A stretch of DNA of 64,000 nucleotides from an uncultured Cytophagales bacterium (lineage in GTDB: Bacteria; Bacteroidota; Bacteroidia; Cytophagales; Thermonemataceae), in NCBI GenBank assembly GCA_937911505.1, contig CALEMF010000018.1:1-64000 (forward strand), given 5' to 3'. The position numbers were made by a program, and so were the translations under genes. How positions within the stretch are numbered: position 1 is the first letter of the stretch; each line of letters begins with the position of its first letter. Positions 1-9,408 of this stretch are shown here, in pieces. The notes beneath the pieces were generated by a model, which saw only the letters and a list, made by a program, of their open reading frames with translations, was not told the origin of the DNA and ran no database searches.

Positions 1-2
1 GA

Positions 3-503
3 GAAAAAACAGAACGGCTGATTGCAACCATTCGTGAGAGAGTACCTGACATTGCGCTAAGAACTACTTTGATTGCAGGACATCCCGGAGAAACCGAAGC
101 ACACTTTGAAGAAATGTACCACTTCGTAGAGCAAATGCGTTTTGATCGACTAGGCATTTTTACTTACTCTCACGAAGAGCAGACCCATTCTTTTACTATG
201 GAAGATAATGTACCTGAAGAGGTAAAGCAGCAGCGGGCGAGCGACATTATGGCATTACAACAAGGAATTTCACAACAACTTAATGCACAAAAAATAGGAC
301 GTACCTTTAAAGTACTCTTTGATCGTAAGGAGGGAAACTACTTTGTAGGAAGAACAGAACACGACTCTCCAGAAGTTGACAAAGAGGTGTTGGTAGAAGC
401 AACAGCAGAGCCCTACACACGTATAGGTGATTTTGACTCAGTACACATTCATCAAGCGGCAGAGTTTGACCTGTACGGTACACTGAGCGACCATATTTTT
501 TAA
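3..503 (+). CDS. rimO: Ribosomal protein S12 methylthiotransferase RimO, C-terminal part
   Basis: The gene enters from outside the window, so only about the last 166 residues are seen. RimO is a radical-SAM enzyme that adds a methylthio group to an aspartate of ribosomal protein S12. The stretch IALRTTLIAGHPGET is typical of the end of its radical-SAM barrel, and FDRLGIFTYSHEEQT follows as in RimO rather than the tRNA enzyme MiaB. The last 60-70 residues fit the TRAM domain. The iron-sulfur cysteine motif would lie upstream of the window. The frame is open from base 3 and ends in TAA. The next gene starts 9 bases downstream on the same strand. Confidence 0.93.
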   Translation, partial: EKTERLIATIRERVPDIALRTTLIAGHPGETEAHFEEMYHFVEQMRFDRLGIFTYSHEEQTHSFTMEDNVPEEVKQQRASDIMALQQGISQQLNAQKIGRTFKVLFDRKEGNYFVGRTEHDSPEVDKEVLVEATAEPYTRIGDFDSVHIHQAAEFDLYGTLSDHIF

Positions 504-512
504 CGCGTATTC

Positions 513-1394
513 ATGCTTAACAATGAACAGGTAGAGATATTTGAAAGCATACTTTTTCAGGCTTTTGGAGAAAATAAGAAGGTTGCTTCTTTTGAGGTGC
601 TTACAGGTGGGTGTATCAACAATGCAGTACACGTAGCCACTCGCCAAAAAGAAAGCTACTTCATCAAGTACAATCAAGACACATCGCTCGACCTTTTCGA
701 AGCAGAAGCAAAGGGACTCCATCTACTCCAGCATACAGGCGCTATCAGCATTCCTGAAGTACTTGGGGTTGGTGAGGCACAAGGGTACAAGTATCTTCTA
801 CTAGAGTTTTTACCCGATGCTTATCCTAAACCAGACTTTTGGCAAAACTTGGGTACTTCATTGGCACATCTGCATGCGCATACCCAGACTTATTTTGGGT
901 TAGATCACAACAATTATATTGGGTCTTTGCGGCAAAGCAATGAGTTTTTGGAAGATGGTATTACTTTTTTTATCGAAAAACGCCTAAAAGTACAAGCAGG
1001 GCTTGCTTATTATAATCAATTGCTTTCTCAAAAACATCTTGAGCAATTTGATAAATTTTATACAAAGCTACCTCATTTATTACCTAAGGAGAAGCCTGCT
1101 TTGTTGCATGGTGATTTATGGAACGGGAATGTCATTGTAGACAAACAAGGACAACCTGCCCTCATAGATCCTGCGGTGCATTATGGGCTTAGAGAGTCAG
1201 AAATTGCTTTTACACAACTATTTGGTGGTTTTGATGATGAATTTCTAGACATGTACCACGAGGCCTTCCCTTTAGAAGAGGGCATACAACAGCGCTATGC
1301 TATTTACAACTTGTATCCTCTTTTGGTGCATCTCAATCTGTTTGGCTCAGGCTACTTAAAACGTATTGAACAGACGCTGAAACGCTTCCTCTAA
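513..1394 (+). CDS. Fructosamine kinase family protein
   Basis: A 293-residue protein of the fructosamine/ketosamine-3-kinase family, which has a protein-kinase-like fold and phosphorylates sugars attached to protein amines, making the adducts unstable (protein deglycation). The catalytic-loop sequence LLHGDLWNGNV, the metal-binding stretch ALIDPAVHYG and the C-terminal YNLYPLLVHLNLFG are hallmarks. Length is normal for the bacterial family (about 290). It follows rimO by 9 bases and may be cotranscribed. Its 3' end overlaps the convergent gene at 1391 by 4 bases. The true substrate cannot be read from sequence. Confidence 0.88.
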   Translation: MLNNEQVEIFESILFQAFGENKKVASFEVLTGGCINNAVHVATRQKESYFIKYNQDTSLDLFEAEAKGLHLLQHTGAISIPEVLGVGEAQGYKYLLLEFLPDAYPKPDFWQNLGTSLAHLHAHTQTYFGLDHNNYIGSLRQSNEFLEDGITFFIEKRLKVQAGLAYYNQLLSQKHLEQFDKFYTKLPHLLPKEKPALLHGDLWNGNVIVDKQGQPALIDPAVHYGLRESEIAFTQLFGGFDDEFLDMYHEAFPLEEGIQQRYAIYNLYPLLVHLNLFGSGYLKRIEQTLKRFL

Positions 1395-3310
1395 AGTTTA
1401 ATACCTATAATAGTGACATCATCTCTAGGGTCTACGTCCTCTTGAAACTCTTCTAAGTTTTGTAACAGTTTATTTTGTTGCCATTTCATAGGGAAGGGGG
1501 CATACCTCCTGAAAAACTCTTCCATCTGAGAAGTACCCAATTTCTTACGTTCTCTATTAGGGGTATCTGCATAGCCGTCCGTTGTGAGGTAAAGCACATC
1601 GCCTTTGTTAAGGGTAAGTCCGTAATTATTAAAATGTAGCTCTTGATCAGAAACCGTTAATAAACCACCGCCTACGCCAATTCTATCGCCAGCTAGTTTA
1701 CCTAACTTACGATTACTGAAAACGTATAGTGGACGCTTGGCGCCAGCATAAATTAGTTGAAATTCCTCTTCTGAGCGTTGGTCAATACGGCAGAAGCAAA
1801 CATCCATACCGTGCTTTTCGTCGGTATCTCCTTGCATGAGGGCGTTTTCGATACCATTATGAAGCAACTCTAAGATTTTATTGGGCTCGTGAATTTTCTG
1901 TACGTTTACAATATCATTTAAGAGGGCAAAGCCTAACATACTTACGAAGGCGCCAGGTACACCGTGCCCTGTACAGTCTACCACGGCTAAGAAAGTAGTA
2001 TTGCCTAGTTGGCTAAGCCAGTAAAAATCGCCAGAAACCACATCTTTTGGGTTCCAAATGACAAAGTGGTCAGAAAAAGCACTATGAAGTCGATCTTCAA
2101 AAGGCAATAAGGCCTTTTGGATAGACTTCCCTGCGCGAATACTGTCTAATATCTTCTTATTTTGACCTTCTAGCGCATTTTTAGCTTGTTCAATCTCATC
2201 GTTAAGCGTTTTTAGCTCTGTATTAGCTCTCTGCACTTGTGTTTTTTGTGCTTCTACTTGTTTGTTAAGTTGCTCTAGTAATACATTCGATTTCTTCTGA
2301 CTACGATAGCGACTCAAAAATACAAACAGAAGTACAGCAATGAGTGCCAGAAGCCCTAAGCCAGCATACAAAATGAGATTACGCTCTTTAAGCTGGTCTT
2401 GTGTGGTATTAATTTGAGTAGTTTGCTCGGCTAGTTCCTGCTCCCTTACTTCTTGTTCCTTAATTGCCAAAAGGCTAGGATCTCCTTGCTGGCTAATGGC
2501 CAACTCGTAGATCTCATCCCCAAAATACTTACGATAAATATCCGTCAAAATACCATCTACCGCCTCTGAATCAAAAAAGGTTTGGAGCGGCTCACTCCAG
2601 TCGCTAGTGAGCGGATGGATCATCGCTTTCCCTATACGTTGCTGATTGAAAAGTACCTGTCGCTTCACCCGAATTTTATTAAGGCGCATTTGTAGGTAGT
2701 CAATCAAGGATATAAAGCCAAATAAATTATTTTCTTTTGCCAGTCGGTTTCGAACCTCCTCTATATGATTAGCAAATACTACACTAAGGCTCGGATAGCG
2801 TTTTTTCAAGACTATCATCTCGTCTTGGTAGATGGTATTTTCTACCGTTAGCCCTTTGGCCGCTTTAAAAGCCTGTGCTATTTTACTAGAATCTGTGATG
2901 ATGGGGAGGTTATTACTACTAACGAGCACATCAATGTCAGGCAGGTAAGAGGCACTAAATCTTATCTCCTTCTCACCTTCTTCTGTAATAGAAACTGAGC
3001 CTAGTCCAAAAGTACCATTGGAAGCACCTTTTACAGTATTGTAGAATTCACTGTAATTATTAATACCTGTATATTGTACTTTTAACTTTACACTGTAGCG
3101 TTTCTCTACAAATTTAATAAAGGCCTGAAACAACTCGTATTCTGTACCTTTTAGTTGTCCCTCTTCTTCATAAAAATAGGGCTCATTGACATGATAATAC
3201 ACCTGAATATTACCATTTCCGCTAGCCCGGGTCTGAAACCAGCTATCCTGTGAATAACTCGTCAAATAAGAAAGAGTTAACAATAAGATAAAAAATGATA
3301 CTCTGTTCAT
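1391..3310 (-). CDS. Membrane PP2C/SpoIIE phosphatase with periplasmic solute-binding sensor domain
   Basis: A 639-residue three-part protein. Residues 1-20 look like a signal peptide. About 25-270 resemble a family-3 periplasmic solute-binding domain (amino-acid-binding type), with early EEGQLKGTEYELFQAF and later IEEVRNRLAKENNLFGFIS. About 310-332 is a membrane segment, 340-385 a coiled coil, and 395-639 a SpoIIE-type PP2C serine/threonine phosphatase. Metal-binding stretches are visible: VSGDFYWLS, VVDCTGHGVPGA, LTTDGYAD and DPRDDVTIIG. I infer that it senses a small molecule in the periplasm and dephosphorylates a cytoplasmic protein, as in partner-switching systems; no anti-sigma antagonist gene lies nearby. 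A Bacteroidota-type promoter precedes it. The phosphatase half resembles that of the gene at 56899. Confidence 0.85.
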   Translation of the reverse strand: MNRVSFFILLLTLSYLTSYSQDSWFQTRASGNGNIQVYYHVNEPYFYEEEGQLKGTEYELFQAFIKFVEKRYSVKLKVQYTGINNYSEFYNTVKGASNGTFGLGSVSITEEGEKEIRFSASYLPDIDVLVSSNNLPIITDSSKIAQAFKAAKGLTVENTIYQDEMIVLKKRYPSLSVVFANHIEEVRNRLAKENNLFGFISLIDYLQMRLNKIRVKRQVLFNQQRIGKAMIHPLTSDWSEPLQTFFDSEAVDGILTDIYRKYFGDEIYELAISQQGDPSLLAIKEQEVREQELAEQTTQINTTQDQLKERNLILYAGLGLLALIAVLLFVFLSRYRSQKKSNVLLEQLNKQVEAQKTQVQRANTELKTLNDEIEQAKNALEGQNKKILDSIRAGKSIQKALLPFEDRLHSAFSDHFVIWNPKDVVSGDFYWLSQLGNTTFLAVVDCTGHGVPGAFVSMLGFALLNDIVNVQKIHEPNKILELLHNGIENALMQGDTDEKHGMDVCFCRIDQRSEEEFQLIYAGAKRPLYVFSNRKLGKLAGDRIGVGGGLLTVSDQELHFNNYGLTLNKGDVLYLTTDGYADTPNRERKKLGTSQMEEFFRRYAPFPMKWQQNKLLQNLEEFQEDVDPRDDVTIIGIKL

Positions 3311-3334
3311 GGTAGTAAGCGTAGGTTAGATAAT

Positions 3335-3365
3335 CAAAAATAGCAGTTGTACTAGCAACGAACAA
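3335..3365 (-). promoter_or_regulatory. Bacteroidota-type promoter for the sensor-phosphatase gene
   Basis: On the minus strand a TTG (3363-3365) is followed by a 20-base spacer and TATTTTTG (3335-3342), a full match to the -7 consensus TAnnTTTG known for the primary sigma factor of Bacteroidota. Transcription would start near 3330, about 20 bases before the ATG at 3310. Confidence 0.55.
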
Positions 3366-3481
3366 GTCTATCTGATTATGGTAGCTGTGTTCCTAATAAA
3401 TTCCCCCTAGTATAATCCGAGTACAATATTAACATATTTGTTTGTCAATCTTACTATTTCTGCGTCTTTTTCTGCATTTTT

Positions 3482-4720
3482 CTAAGACTTTTCTGGTAAA
3501 TAAGTAAGTAAACTCAACATTTTTTCTTCGAAAATCTCATTAGCTACTTCTAGTAATTGCCCAGCAGTAACTTGATCGATCTGTGAAAAGATAGTAGCTA
3601 GAGGTTCTATTCTTCCAAGATCTAGCCAGCTTTTTCCTATCATTAGCATAACGCTCAAGTTGTTTTCCTCTGCCATCGCTAGCTGACCTCTCATTTGTTC
3701 TTTTGCATAGTGAAGTTGAAGCGTGCCTAATTGCTGTGATTTTATTTTCTTCAATTCCTTTACAACCAACTGTATCGATTGATTCAAGCGTCGCTGTTCT
3801 GTACCAAAAAAGATTGCCCAGATACCCGTATCTAAGTAGGCTTGGTAGTTGGCTTCTACTGAGTAAACCAAACCATATTTTTCGCGTAAACGAAGGTTGA
3901 GGCGTGAATTCATAGAAGGTCCTCCAAGAATATTATTGAGCATTAAGAAAGCCAGCCGCTTATCGTGGCGTAAATGGTAGGAAGTTCTACAAATGGCGCA
4001 GTGGGCATGAGACATACGGAGTGATCATTGTAATTCTATAGGATGGTAAGCATAAAAAATAGGGCGTGTAGGAAGAGACGAGCAATGAGGAAAAGCTTGC
4101 ATGTATTTTTCTGCAAGCCGTAGCACTTTTTTAAAAGGGAGGTTACCTACTGACGAAAAGATAATCCGCTCTGTATTGAGGTTTTCTCGTATGAATTGCT
4201 CAAAGTCAGCTTTCCGAAAGCCTGCTACACTGCTGCTAGTTCCTAAAATATTATAACCGAGTGCGTGGTTCTTAAACACCAAACTATCAAACTCATCTTG
4301 AATGGCATCTTCAGGGGCATCTTGGTACATAGCCATCTCCTCTAAAATGACCCCTTTTTCAATTTCAATTTGCTTTTCTGGAAAAACAGAATTAAAAGTA
4401 ATGTCAGTAAGTAATTCCACTGCCTTCTCATAGTGGTGGTCTAGGAGAGAGGCGTAAAAACAAATTTTTTCCTTCGTAGTATATGCATTCAATTCTCCCC
4501 CTACTGCCTCTAGGCGGTTAAGAATGTGGAAGGCTTTTCTCCGTTGCGTACCTTTAAAAACCATGTGTTCCCAGAAGTGCGCCAAGCCCTGCTGGTGTGG
4601 CTTTTCGTTACGGCTACCAATATCCAAAATAAAACCACAGTGTGCGATACTAGTATGTTGTACTTCCTTATGAATGACGCGAATACCATTATCAAAGGTA
4701 TGTGTGTGATATGCTTCCAT
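3482..4720 (-). pseudogene. M16 family zinc peptidase interrupted by an in-frame TGA
   Basis: Two open segments in the same frame (4720-4025 and 4015-3482) together make a full-length M16 peptidase of about 410 residues. The N-terminal part carries the inverted zinc motif in LAHFWEHMVFKG, and the distal glutamate fits VILEEM. The C-terminal part has NNILGGPSMNSRLNLRLREK and GLVYSVEA, typical of the second M16 domain. The only break is TGA at 4025-4027, in IELQ-stop-SLRMSHAHC; there is no frameshift. The codon could derive from CGA or TGG by one substitution. The ATG at 4015 could restart translation but would give half a peptidase. Start chosen at MEAYHTHTF (4720), which matches the family N-terminus better than the ATG at 4741. 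It may be a recent pseudogene or a base-call error. Confidence 0.8.
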
Positions 4721-4738
4721 AGTCATGTTTTCGGGGTG

Positions 4739-4746
4739 CAAAGATA
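4739..4746 (-). promoter_or_regulatory. Candidate -7 element for the M16 gene
   Basis: TATCTTTG on the minus strand is a perfect TAnnTTTG match 19 bases before the chosen start at 4720. No clear TTTG lies at the preferred distance upstream (the nearest is TTTC at 21 bases), so this is a partial promoter match. Confidence 0.33.
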
Positions 4747-4836
4747 GTGATTTTATTCCTTAGTATAGAAAGTTTTGAGCACTTCACTTTTCGATTAAAT
4801 TGTTTATCTTATCGGCAAGGAACAAAGCAATCCTCT

Positions 4837-5616
4837 ATGGAAGATTTAACACTCACCTTTATTCAAACTGATATACATTGGGAAAATCCACAGGCAAACT
4901 GTGCTATGCTAGAAGAAAAAATATGGCAGATTGAGGAAGAAACAGACTTGATCATCTTACCCGAAATGTTTACCACTGGCTTTACAATGGAGGCCGCTAC
5001 CTGGGCTGAACCCATGAACCTGACTACTTTTAAATGGATGAAGCAAATGGCTGCGCAGAAACGGGCAGTCATCACGGGTAGCTATATTGTAAAGGAAGGA
5101 GAAGCCTACTATAATCGGTTACTTTGGATGAGGCCAGACGGCACCTATGATTACTATGATAAACACCATTTGTTTACCATGGCGGGAGAGACCGCTATTT
5201 ACACGCCAGGTAGCGAAAAGTGTATAGTAAGCATCAAAGATTGGCAAATTTGCCCACTCATCTGCTATGACCTACGCTTTCCTGTATGGAGTAGAAATAC
5301 TCCCCTCGCTTACGATGTGCTTCTCTACGTAGCCAACTGGCCGAGCCCTAGGATCAACGCTTGGGATACTTTATTGGAAGCCAGAGCCATTGAGAATCTT
5401 TGCTATACAGTGGGTGTCAATAGAGTAGGCAAAGATCATAAAGGAATGATATATCCTGGACGCTCAGGTATATATAATTACAAAGGAATTACCTTAGCAA
5501 GGGTAAATGAAGAGGAAGCGATTGTTACCCAGACGCTTTCAAAAGCAGAACTTGCACATTTTAGGGATAAATTTCCAGCACATCAAGATGCCGATGCTTT
5601 TGAGTTGCTTTCTTAG
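4837..5616 (+). CDS. Omega-amidase / nitrilase family carbon-nitrogen hydrolase
   Basis: A 259-residue nitrilase-superfamily hydrolase. The catalytic triad is visible: Glu43 in ILPEMF, Lys109 in YDKHHLF and Cys143 in ICYDLRFP. Size and motifs fit the omega-amidase (Nit2/YafV) group, which hydrolyses alpha-ketoglutaramate and related omega-amides in the methionine-salvage and glutamine-transaminase cycles. The substrate is inferred from the family. The frame is open to 4747, but the extra 30 residues there look non-coding, and MEDLTLTFIQ at 4837 matches the usual N-terminus. It is transcribed divergently from the M16 gene. Confidence 0.88.
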   Translation: MEDLTLTFIQTDIHWENPQANCAMLEEKIWQIEEETDLIILPEMFTTGFTMEAATWAEPMNLTTFKWMKQMAAQKRAVITGSYIVKEGEAYYNRLLWMRPDGTYDYYDKHHLFTMAGETAIYTPGSEKCIVSIKDWQICPLICYDLRFPVWSRNTPLAYDVLLYVANWPSPRINAWDTLLEARAIENLCYTVGVNRVGKDHKGMIYPGRSGIYNYKGITLARVNEEEAIVTQTLSKAELAHFRDKFPAHQDADAFELLS

Positions 5617-5745
5617 AGGCTATTTGAACTTTGTTTCTTTGGAGGTTTTTTTTACTCATACTTTCTTACTTTATCGGGCAATAGCCACATCGTGCTGGTT
5701 CAAGTGCTTCCAGCGCTTGTGCTCTTCCAAAAGTACTGCAGCCTC

Positions 5746-6609
5746 TCAAACTTTCACAAATACGTGGTTATGTAGGAAGGTACTTACTTCTTTGTTGAAG
5801 GTCTCGGCACATTCGTATTGTAAAAAATGACCACAATTCGCCATCATGCGAAGTTTATGATTACGTATTTGAGAAGTACCTTGCAGGGCAATACGCTGAG
5901 TAGACACATTGTTAAAAAAGCGATTAGGAATAAGCTGATCACTCTCTCCAAAAAGCACCAAAGTTGGCTGAATAATCTTCTCTAAACGGTCAAAAACAGG
6001 TTCGTTGAGCATTCCCTTCATCGACTTAGAAAGGATAGTACCCATAGAAGCATCCGTTTGTTGATAAAGGAGGCCATTGAGTTCTTCTAGCAAAGAGTAA
6101 TCTTTCTCCTTCAAGTCATGAAAATAGTTCTTTAAATTAAGTAGAGATTGTACGTATTGTAATGTTTGAGGCGAAGCCAACTGTGAGAGAATGGCGCGTT
6201 GTGTTCCATTGAAGGTTTCAAAGCCCGCAGGAGCGGCTAACACCAAGTGAGAAAATTGCATAGGCGCTTGCGTAGCTAAAAATATAGCAATTTGTCCACC
6301 CATAGAATGTCCAATCAAAATCGCTTTCTTGACTGCAAGCTTTTTCAACAAAGCACTGACCATTTCTACATAGAAAGTCATGGTGTAGGGGTAGTCACCC
6401 TTAGAAGAGTAGCCATGACCAGGTAAGTCGATGGCAATACAACGATAATATTGCTTGAAGTAATCAATATTTTTCACCCATATGGGTAGATAACTAGCCA
6501 AGCCGTGAATGAAAACCAAGGTTTGCTCGCCTTCACCTAGGTCTGTATAGACGACTTCTACCTCTTCTTTTTTAAAAGATTGTAAGTGATATGGATAAGA
6601 ATCAGGCAT
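5746..6609 (-). CDS. Alpha/beta hydrolase
   Basis: A 287-residue alpha/beta-hydrolase-fold protein. The oxyanion region is LVFIHGLAS, the nucleophile elbow is IGHSMGGQ, the acidic residue probably lies in LFGESDQLIP and the catalytic histidine in NCGHFLQYE. There is no signal peptide, so it is probably cytoplasmic. Its ATG at 6609 directly abuts the stop codon of the LRR gene upstream (6610), which suggests cotranscription and translational coupling. The substrate is unknown: the family spans esterases, lipases, haloperoxidases and C-C hydrolases. Confidence 0.85.
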   Translation of the reverse strand: MPDSYPYHLQSFKKEEVEVVYTDLGEGEQTLVFIHGLASYLPIWVKNIDYFKQYYRCIAIDLPGHGYSSKGDYPYTMTFYVEMVSALLKKLAVKKAILIGHSMGGQIAIFLATQAPMQFSHLVLAAPAGFETFNGTQRAILSQLASPQTLQYVQSLLNLKNYFHDLKEKDYSLLEELNGLLYQQTDASMGTILSKSMKGMLNEPVFDRLEKIIQPTLVLFGESDQLIPNRFFNNVSTQRIALQGTSQIRNHKLRMMANCGHFLQYECAETFNKEVSTFLHNHVFVKV

Positions 6610-9174
6610 TTAAAAGTGAATTTCTGTATAGGGTAAAGCGGCGCGTATACGCACTTGCTCTTTTAGGTCGATAGGATTGTCTTGTAAATTGAGTGTCGTA
6701 AGACCGTTAAGACGGTCCAATTGATCAGGCATTTTTGTAAGTTGATTGTTCTGTAGATGTAGCGTCTCTAAAGTAAGTAAATCACATAGTGTTTCAGGTA
6801 CCTGATGAAGTTGGTTGTTACCAAGACTGATAGATACAAGGCTGGGTATCTGTGTGAGTGCCTTGGGGATTTCCTCAAGCTGGTTGTGCGACAGGTCTAG
6901 GTATTCTAAACACTCCAACGCTGCTACACCATCTGGGAGTCTTTTAATAGTATTATTTTGTAAGTACAGAGACTTAATATTCTCCAAAGCAGCGATCTCG
7001 TCGGGTAGCTCGGTGATTTGGTTGTGCCCTGCGTCTAGATATTCTAAGCTATGTAACTGCCATAATGCTTTAGGTAGATTGGTAAGGCGGTTTTGTGCAA
7101 GATAAACTGTTTGCAAAATACTTAGCTGATCAATACCATCTGGGAGCTGTGTAATTAAGTTTCCGCTCACATCTAGGTAGCGTAGGTTCTCTAACTGACA
7201 AAGCGGTCTGGGTAATTCAGAAAGATGGTTGTCTCTTGCGTAGAGGGTGTGTAGGTTATGTAAAGCATTAATCGCTTTTGGAAGCGTATGAAGTTGATTG
7301 TTACTCAAGTCTAAAAACTGTAGATTGTTAAGTTCCTCCAAGTCATCAATAAAAGCTTTGAGATGATTATTAGCCAAAGAGAGGTGATGCATAGAACTTA
7401 GCTTTCCTATAGAAGCAGGCAACTCGCTTAATTGATTATTACTCAAGTCTAGGTAGTCTATGGTAAGCAACTCACCAATATCTTCTGGAAGCGCAGTAAG
7501 CTGATTTCCATTGAGGTAAGCATACTGTAAGCTGATAAGATGACCAAAAGAAGGAGGAAGGGTTTTTACTTTGTTGTTGCTTAAGTACAGTGATTTAAGG
7601 CGCGAGAGATTGTTGAGTGTATCAGGTAAATACTTGATACGATTATTACTGAGATTTAAGGTATGCAGGCTTTCCAATTGACCAATGCTCTCGGGGATCG
7701 TTTCTAGCTGGTTACTGCTACAATTTAACGATTGTAGTGCGTGAAGCTGCCCTAAACTAGCTGGTAACGCTGTTACCCGATTGGCGCTTAACTCTAGGTA
7801 CTGTAAGCTTTCTAGCTGCCCTAGTGTAGTAGGTAGCATTTGAATGGCATTATTATTTAAATAGATATTGATAATTCCTTTAAGTTGGCAAAGACCATCT
7901 GGTAGTTGAAAAAGCTGACAATTATTGAGGTCGAGGTATTGCAAGCCCTCCAGCAGTCGGATGTCGTCAGAAATTTCTCTAAGGGGATTATTACTCAAGT
8001 ACAAGCTTTGGAGCGCTGTCAACTTAAAAAGTGCCTCAGGGAGTGCCCTAAGCTGATTATTGCTTAAATACAAACTATTGAGAGCGGTTAATTGCGCCAT
8101 ACTTGCCGGAAGCATCTGTAGGTAGTTTTGCCCTAAATCTATATAACGTAAATTTTCTAGCTCACCAAAGTTTTCTGGGAGTAACTTCAAGCGGTTACTA
8201 TTAAGGTATATATTCTGTAAGTTTTTCAATTTACAGAAGTTATCAGGAAGTGTCCTAATTTGATTATTACTCAAACTAAGGTTGATAAGCCCTTCTAGCT
8301 GATGTATTTCTTGTGGAAGCGTTTGAAGTTGATTTTGGGTAATATATAAATACTGTAAAGCCTTTAACGCACAAAAGCTTTCTGGAAAAAAACGAATGAG
8401 GTTATAGTCGAGATTAAGGGTTTGTAAATGCTTTAAATCACCGATACTTTCAGGAATTTCTTTGATTTGATTGTTACTCAAATACAGGTAATTGAGCCTT
8501 GAGAGTTGCCCGATGTAGTTGGGGATTTCTTTGATCAGATTATTACCAAGCTCTAAGTTGGTAAGTTGACTAAAAAGACCTATATCCTCAGGTATTTCTC
8601 TAATAAGATTATCGCTCAAGTATAAATTAGCCAAGTGCTTATGTGCTTTTACGGTCAGTACCTTCACTTGGCTATTGATAAAACTAATGTTTTCTACCCG
8701 AGGCAGTTTATCGAGAATCTTCTCAAAACTTTTTACTTGCTTATTATCTGCGTAGAGGTTATCGATCCAGTCAGCCTCTTCGATGCCGTCTAAAGTATTA
8801 AGGCAATAAAAGGCAAAATCATCTCCGCCCAGATGGTATGTTTTCTTAAAGAAAAAGGATTGATTGATGTAAGGAAGATTGATGATTTGTGTAAGAGCGC
8901 GGTTGTTTAGTTGTAGGTTGTAATTGTCGAAGGTTACTTCCTTGGCAAGTGCCAACAAAGAAGGAGGTGCTGCTTGCTCGAGATAGGCCTTGGCATCAGC
9001 CTGTAGCCCTGTATCTTCTAGAAGATAAGCATATACCAATAAGTAAGTAATGAAGGGTTGCATGTCCTCTACATTCGCTAACAGTTGCAGCCCTACCGCC
9101 ACATTACTCTCATCATCACTACTCAGTAACTCGTGCAAGTTTTTAAGCATCAAATTCTTTTCCTGTACCTGCAT
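6610..9174 (-). CDS. Leucine-rich repeat protein with 28 repeats
   Basis: An 854-residue protein. About residues 1-155 are a helical N-terminal domain I do not recognise. The rest is 28 back-to-back 23-residue leucine-rich repeats plus a C-terminal cap. The core pattern is LxxLxLSNNQLxxLPxxIGxL, the bacterial/plant-like LRR type common in Microscilla and relatives. No signal peptide or membrane segment is seen, so it should be cytoplasmic. LRR solenoids bind proteins, so a scaffold or recognition role is likely; the partner is unknown. The repeats are diverged from each other at the DNA level, so this is an old array. From repeat 17 to 26 the residue after the first leucine alternates Tyr and Asp, hinting at a two-repeat duplication unit. 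Confidence 0.88.
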   Translation of the reverse strand: MQVQEKNLMLKNLHELLSSDDESNVAVGLQLLANVEDMQPFITYLLVYAYLLEDTGLQADAKAYLEQAAPPSLLALAKEVTFDNYNLQLNNRALTQIINLPYINQSFFFKKTYHLGGDDFAFYCLNTLDGIEEADWIDNLYADNKQVKSFEKILDKLPRVENISFINSQVKVLTVKAHKHLANLYLSDNLIREIPEDIGLFSQLTNLELGNNLIKEIPNYIGQLSRLNYLYLSNNQIKEIPESIGDLKHLQTLNLDYNLIRFFPESFCALKALQYLYITQNQLQTLPQEIHQLEGLINLSLSNNQIRTLPDNFCKLKNLQNIYLNSNRLKLLPENFGELENLRYIDLGQNYLQMLPASMAQLTALNSLYLSNNQLRALPEALFKLTALQSLYLSNNPLREISDDIRLLEGLQYLDLNNCQLFQLPDGLCQLKGIINIYLNNNAIQMLPTTLGQLESLQYLELSANRVTALPASLGQLHALQSLNCSSNQLETIPESIGQLESLHTLNLSNNRIKYLPDTLNNLSRLKSLYLSNNKVKTLPPSFGHLISLQYAYLNGNQLTALPEDIGELLTIDYLDLSNNQLSELPASIGKLSSMHHLSLANNHLKAFIDDLEELNNLQFLDLSNNQLHTLPKAINALHNLHTLYARDNHLSELPRPLCQLENLRYLDVSGNLITQLPDGIDQLSILQTVYLAQNRLTNLPKALWQLHSLEYLDAGHNQITELPDEIAALENIKSLYLQNNTIKRLPDGVAALECLEYLDLSHNQLEEIPKALTQIPSLVSISLGNNQLHQVPETLCDLLTLETLHLQNNQLTKMPDQLDRLNGLTTLNLQDNPIDLKEQVRIRAALPYTEIHF

Positions 9175-9408
9175 AAATAGTCGAATATTTAAGTTTCTTA
9201 AAACTATTCAATTCTCAGCAAAGAAAAAAGTACTAAAAAAATTCAACTACCATTTCAGAATACAAATCGTACATAGGTGAGATAAAGCCCATTAATCAAT
9301 GTAAAGTGCTACTTTAATGGCTTCAGAAGAATCTTTGGATACTTCAGGGTCAATGCGTGCTGATACGTCTTACAAGCGTAAAATCATCCTGTTTTTGATA
9401 GCTACCAT

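Noticed and set aside
4025-4027. Selenocysteine at the M16 TGA
   Set aside because: No stable hairpin follows the TGA, M16 peptidases are not known selenoproteins, and the position is outside the zinc site.
6815-7105. Plus-strand ORF within the LRR gene
   Set aside because: It is the mirror image of the LRR coding repeats; its composition follows from the opposite strand.
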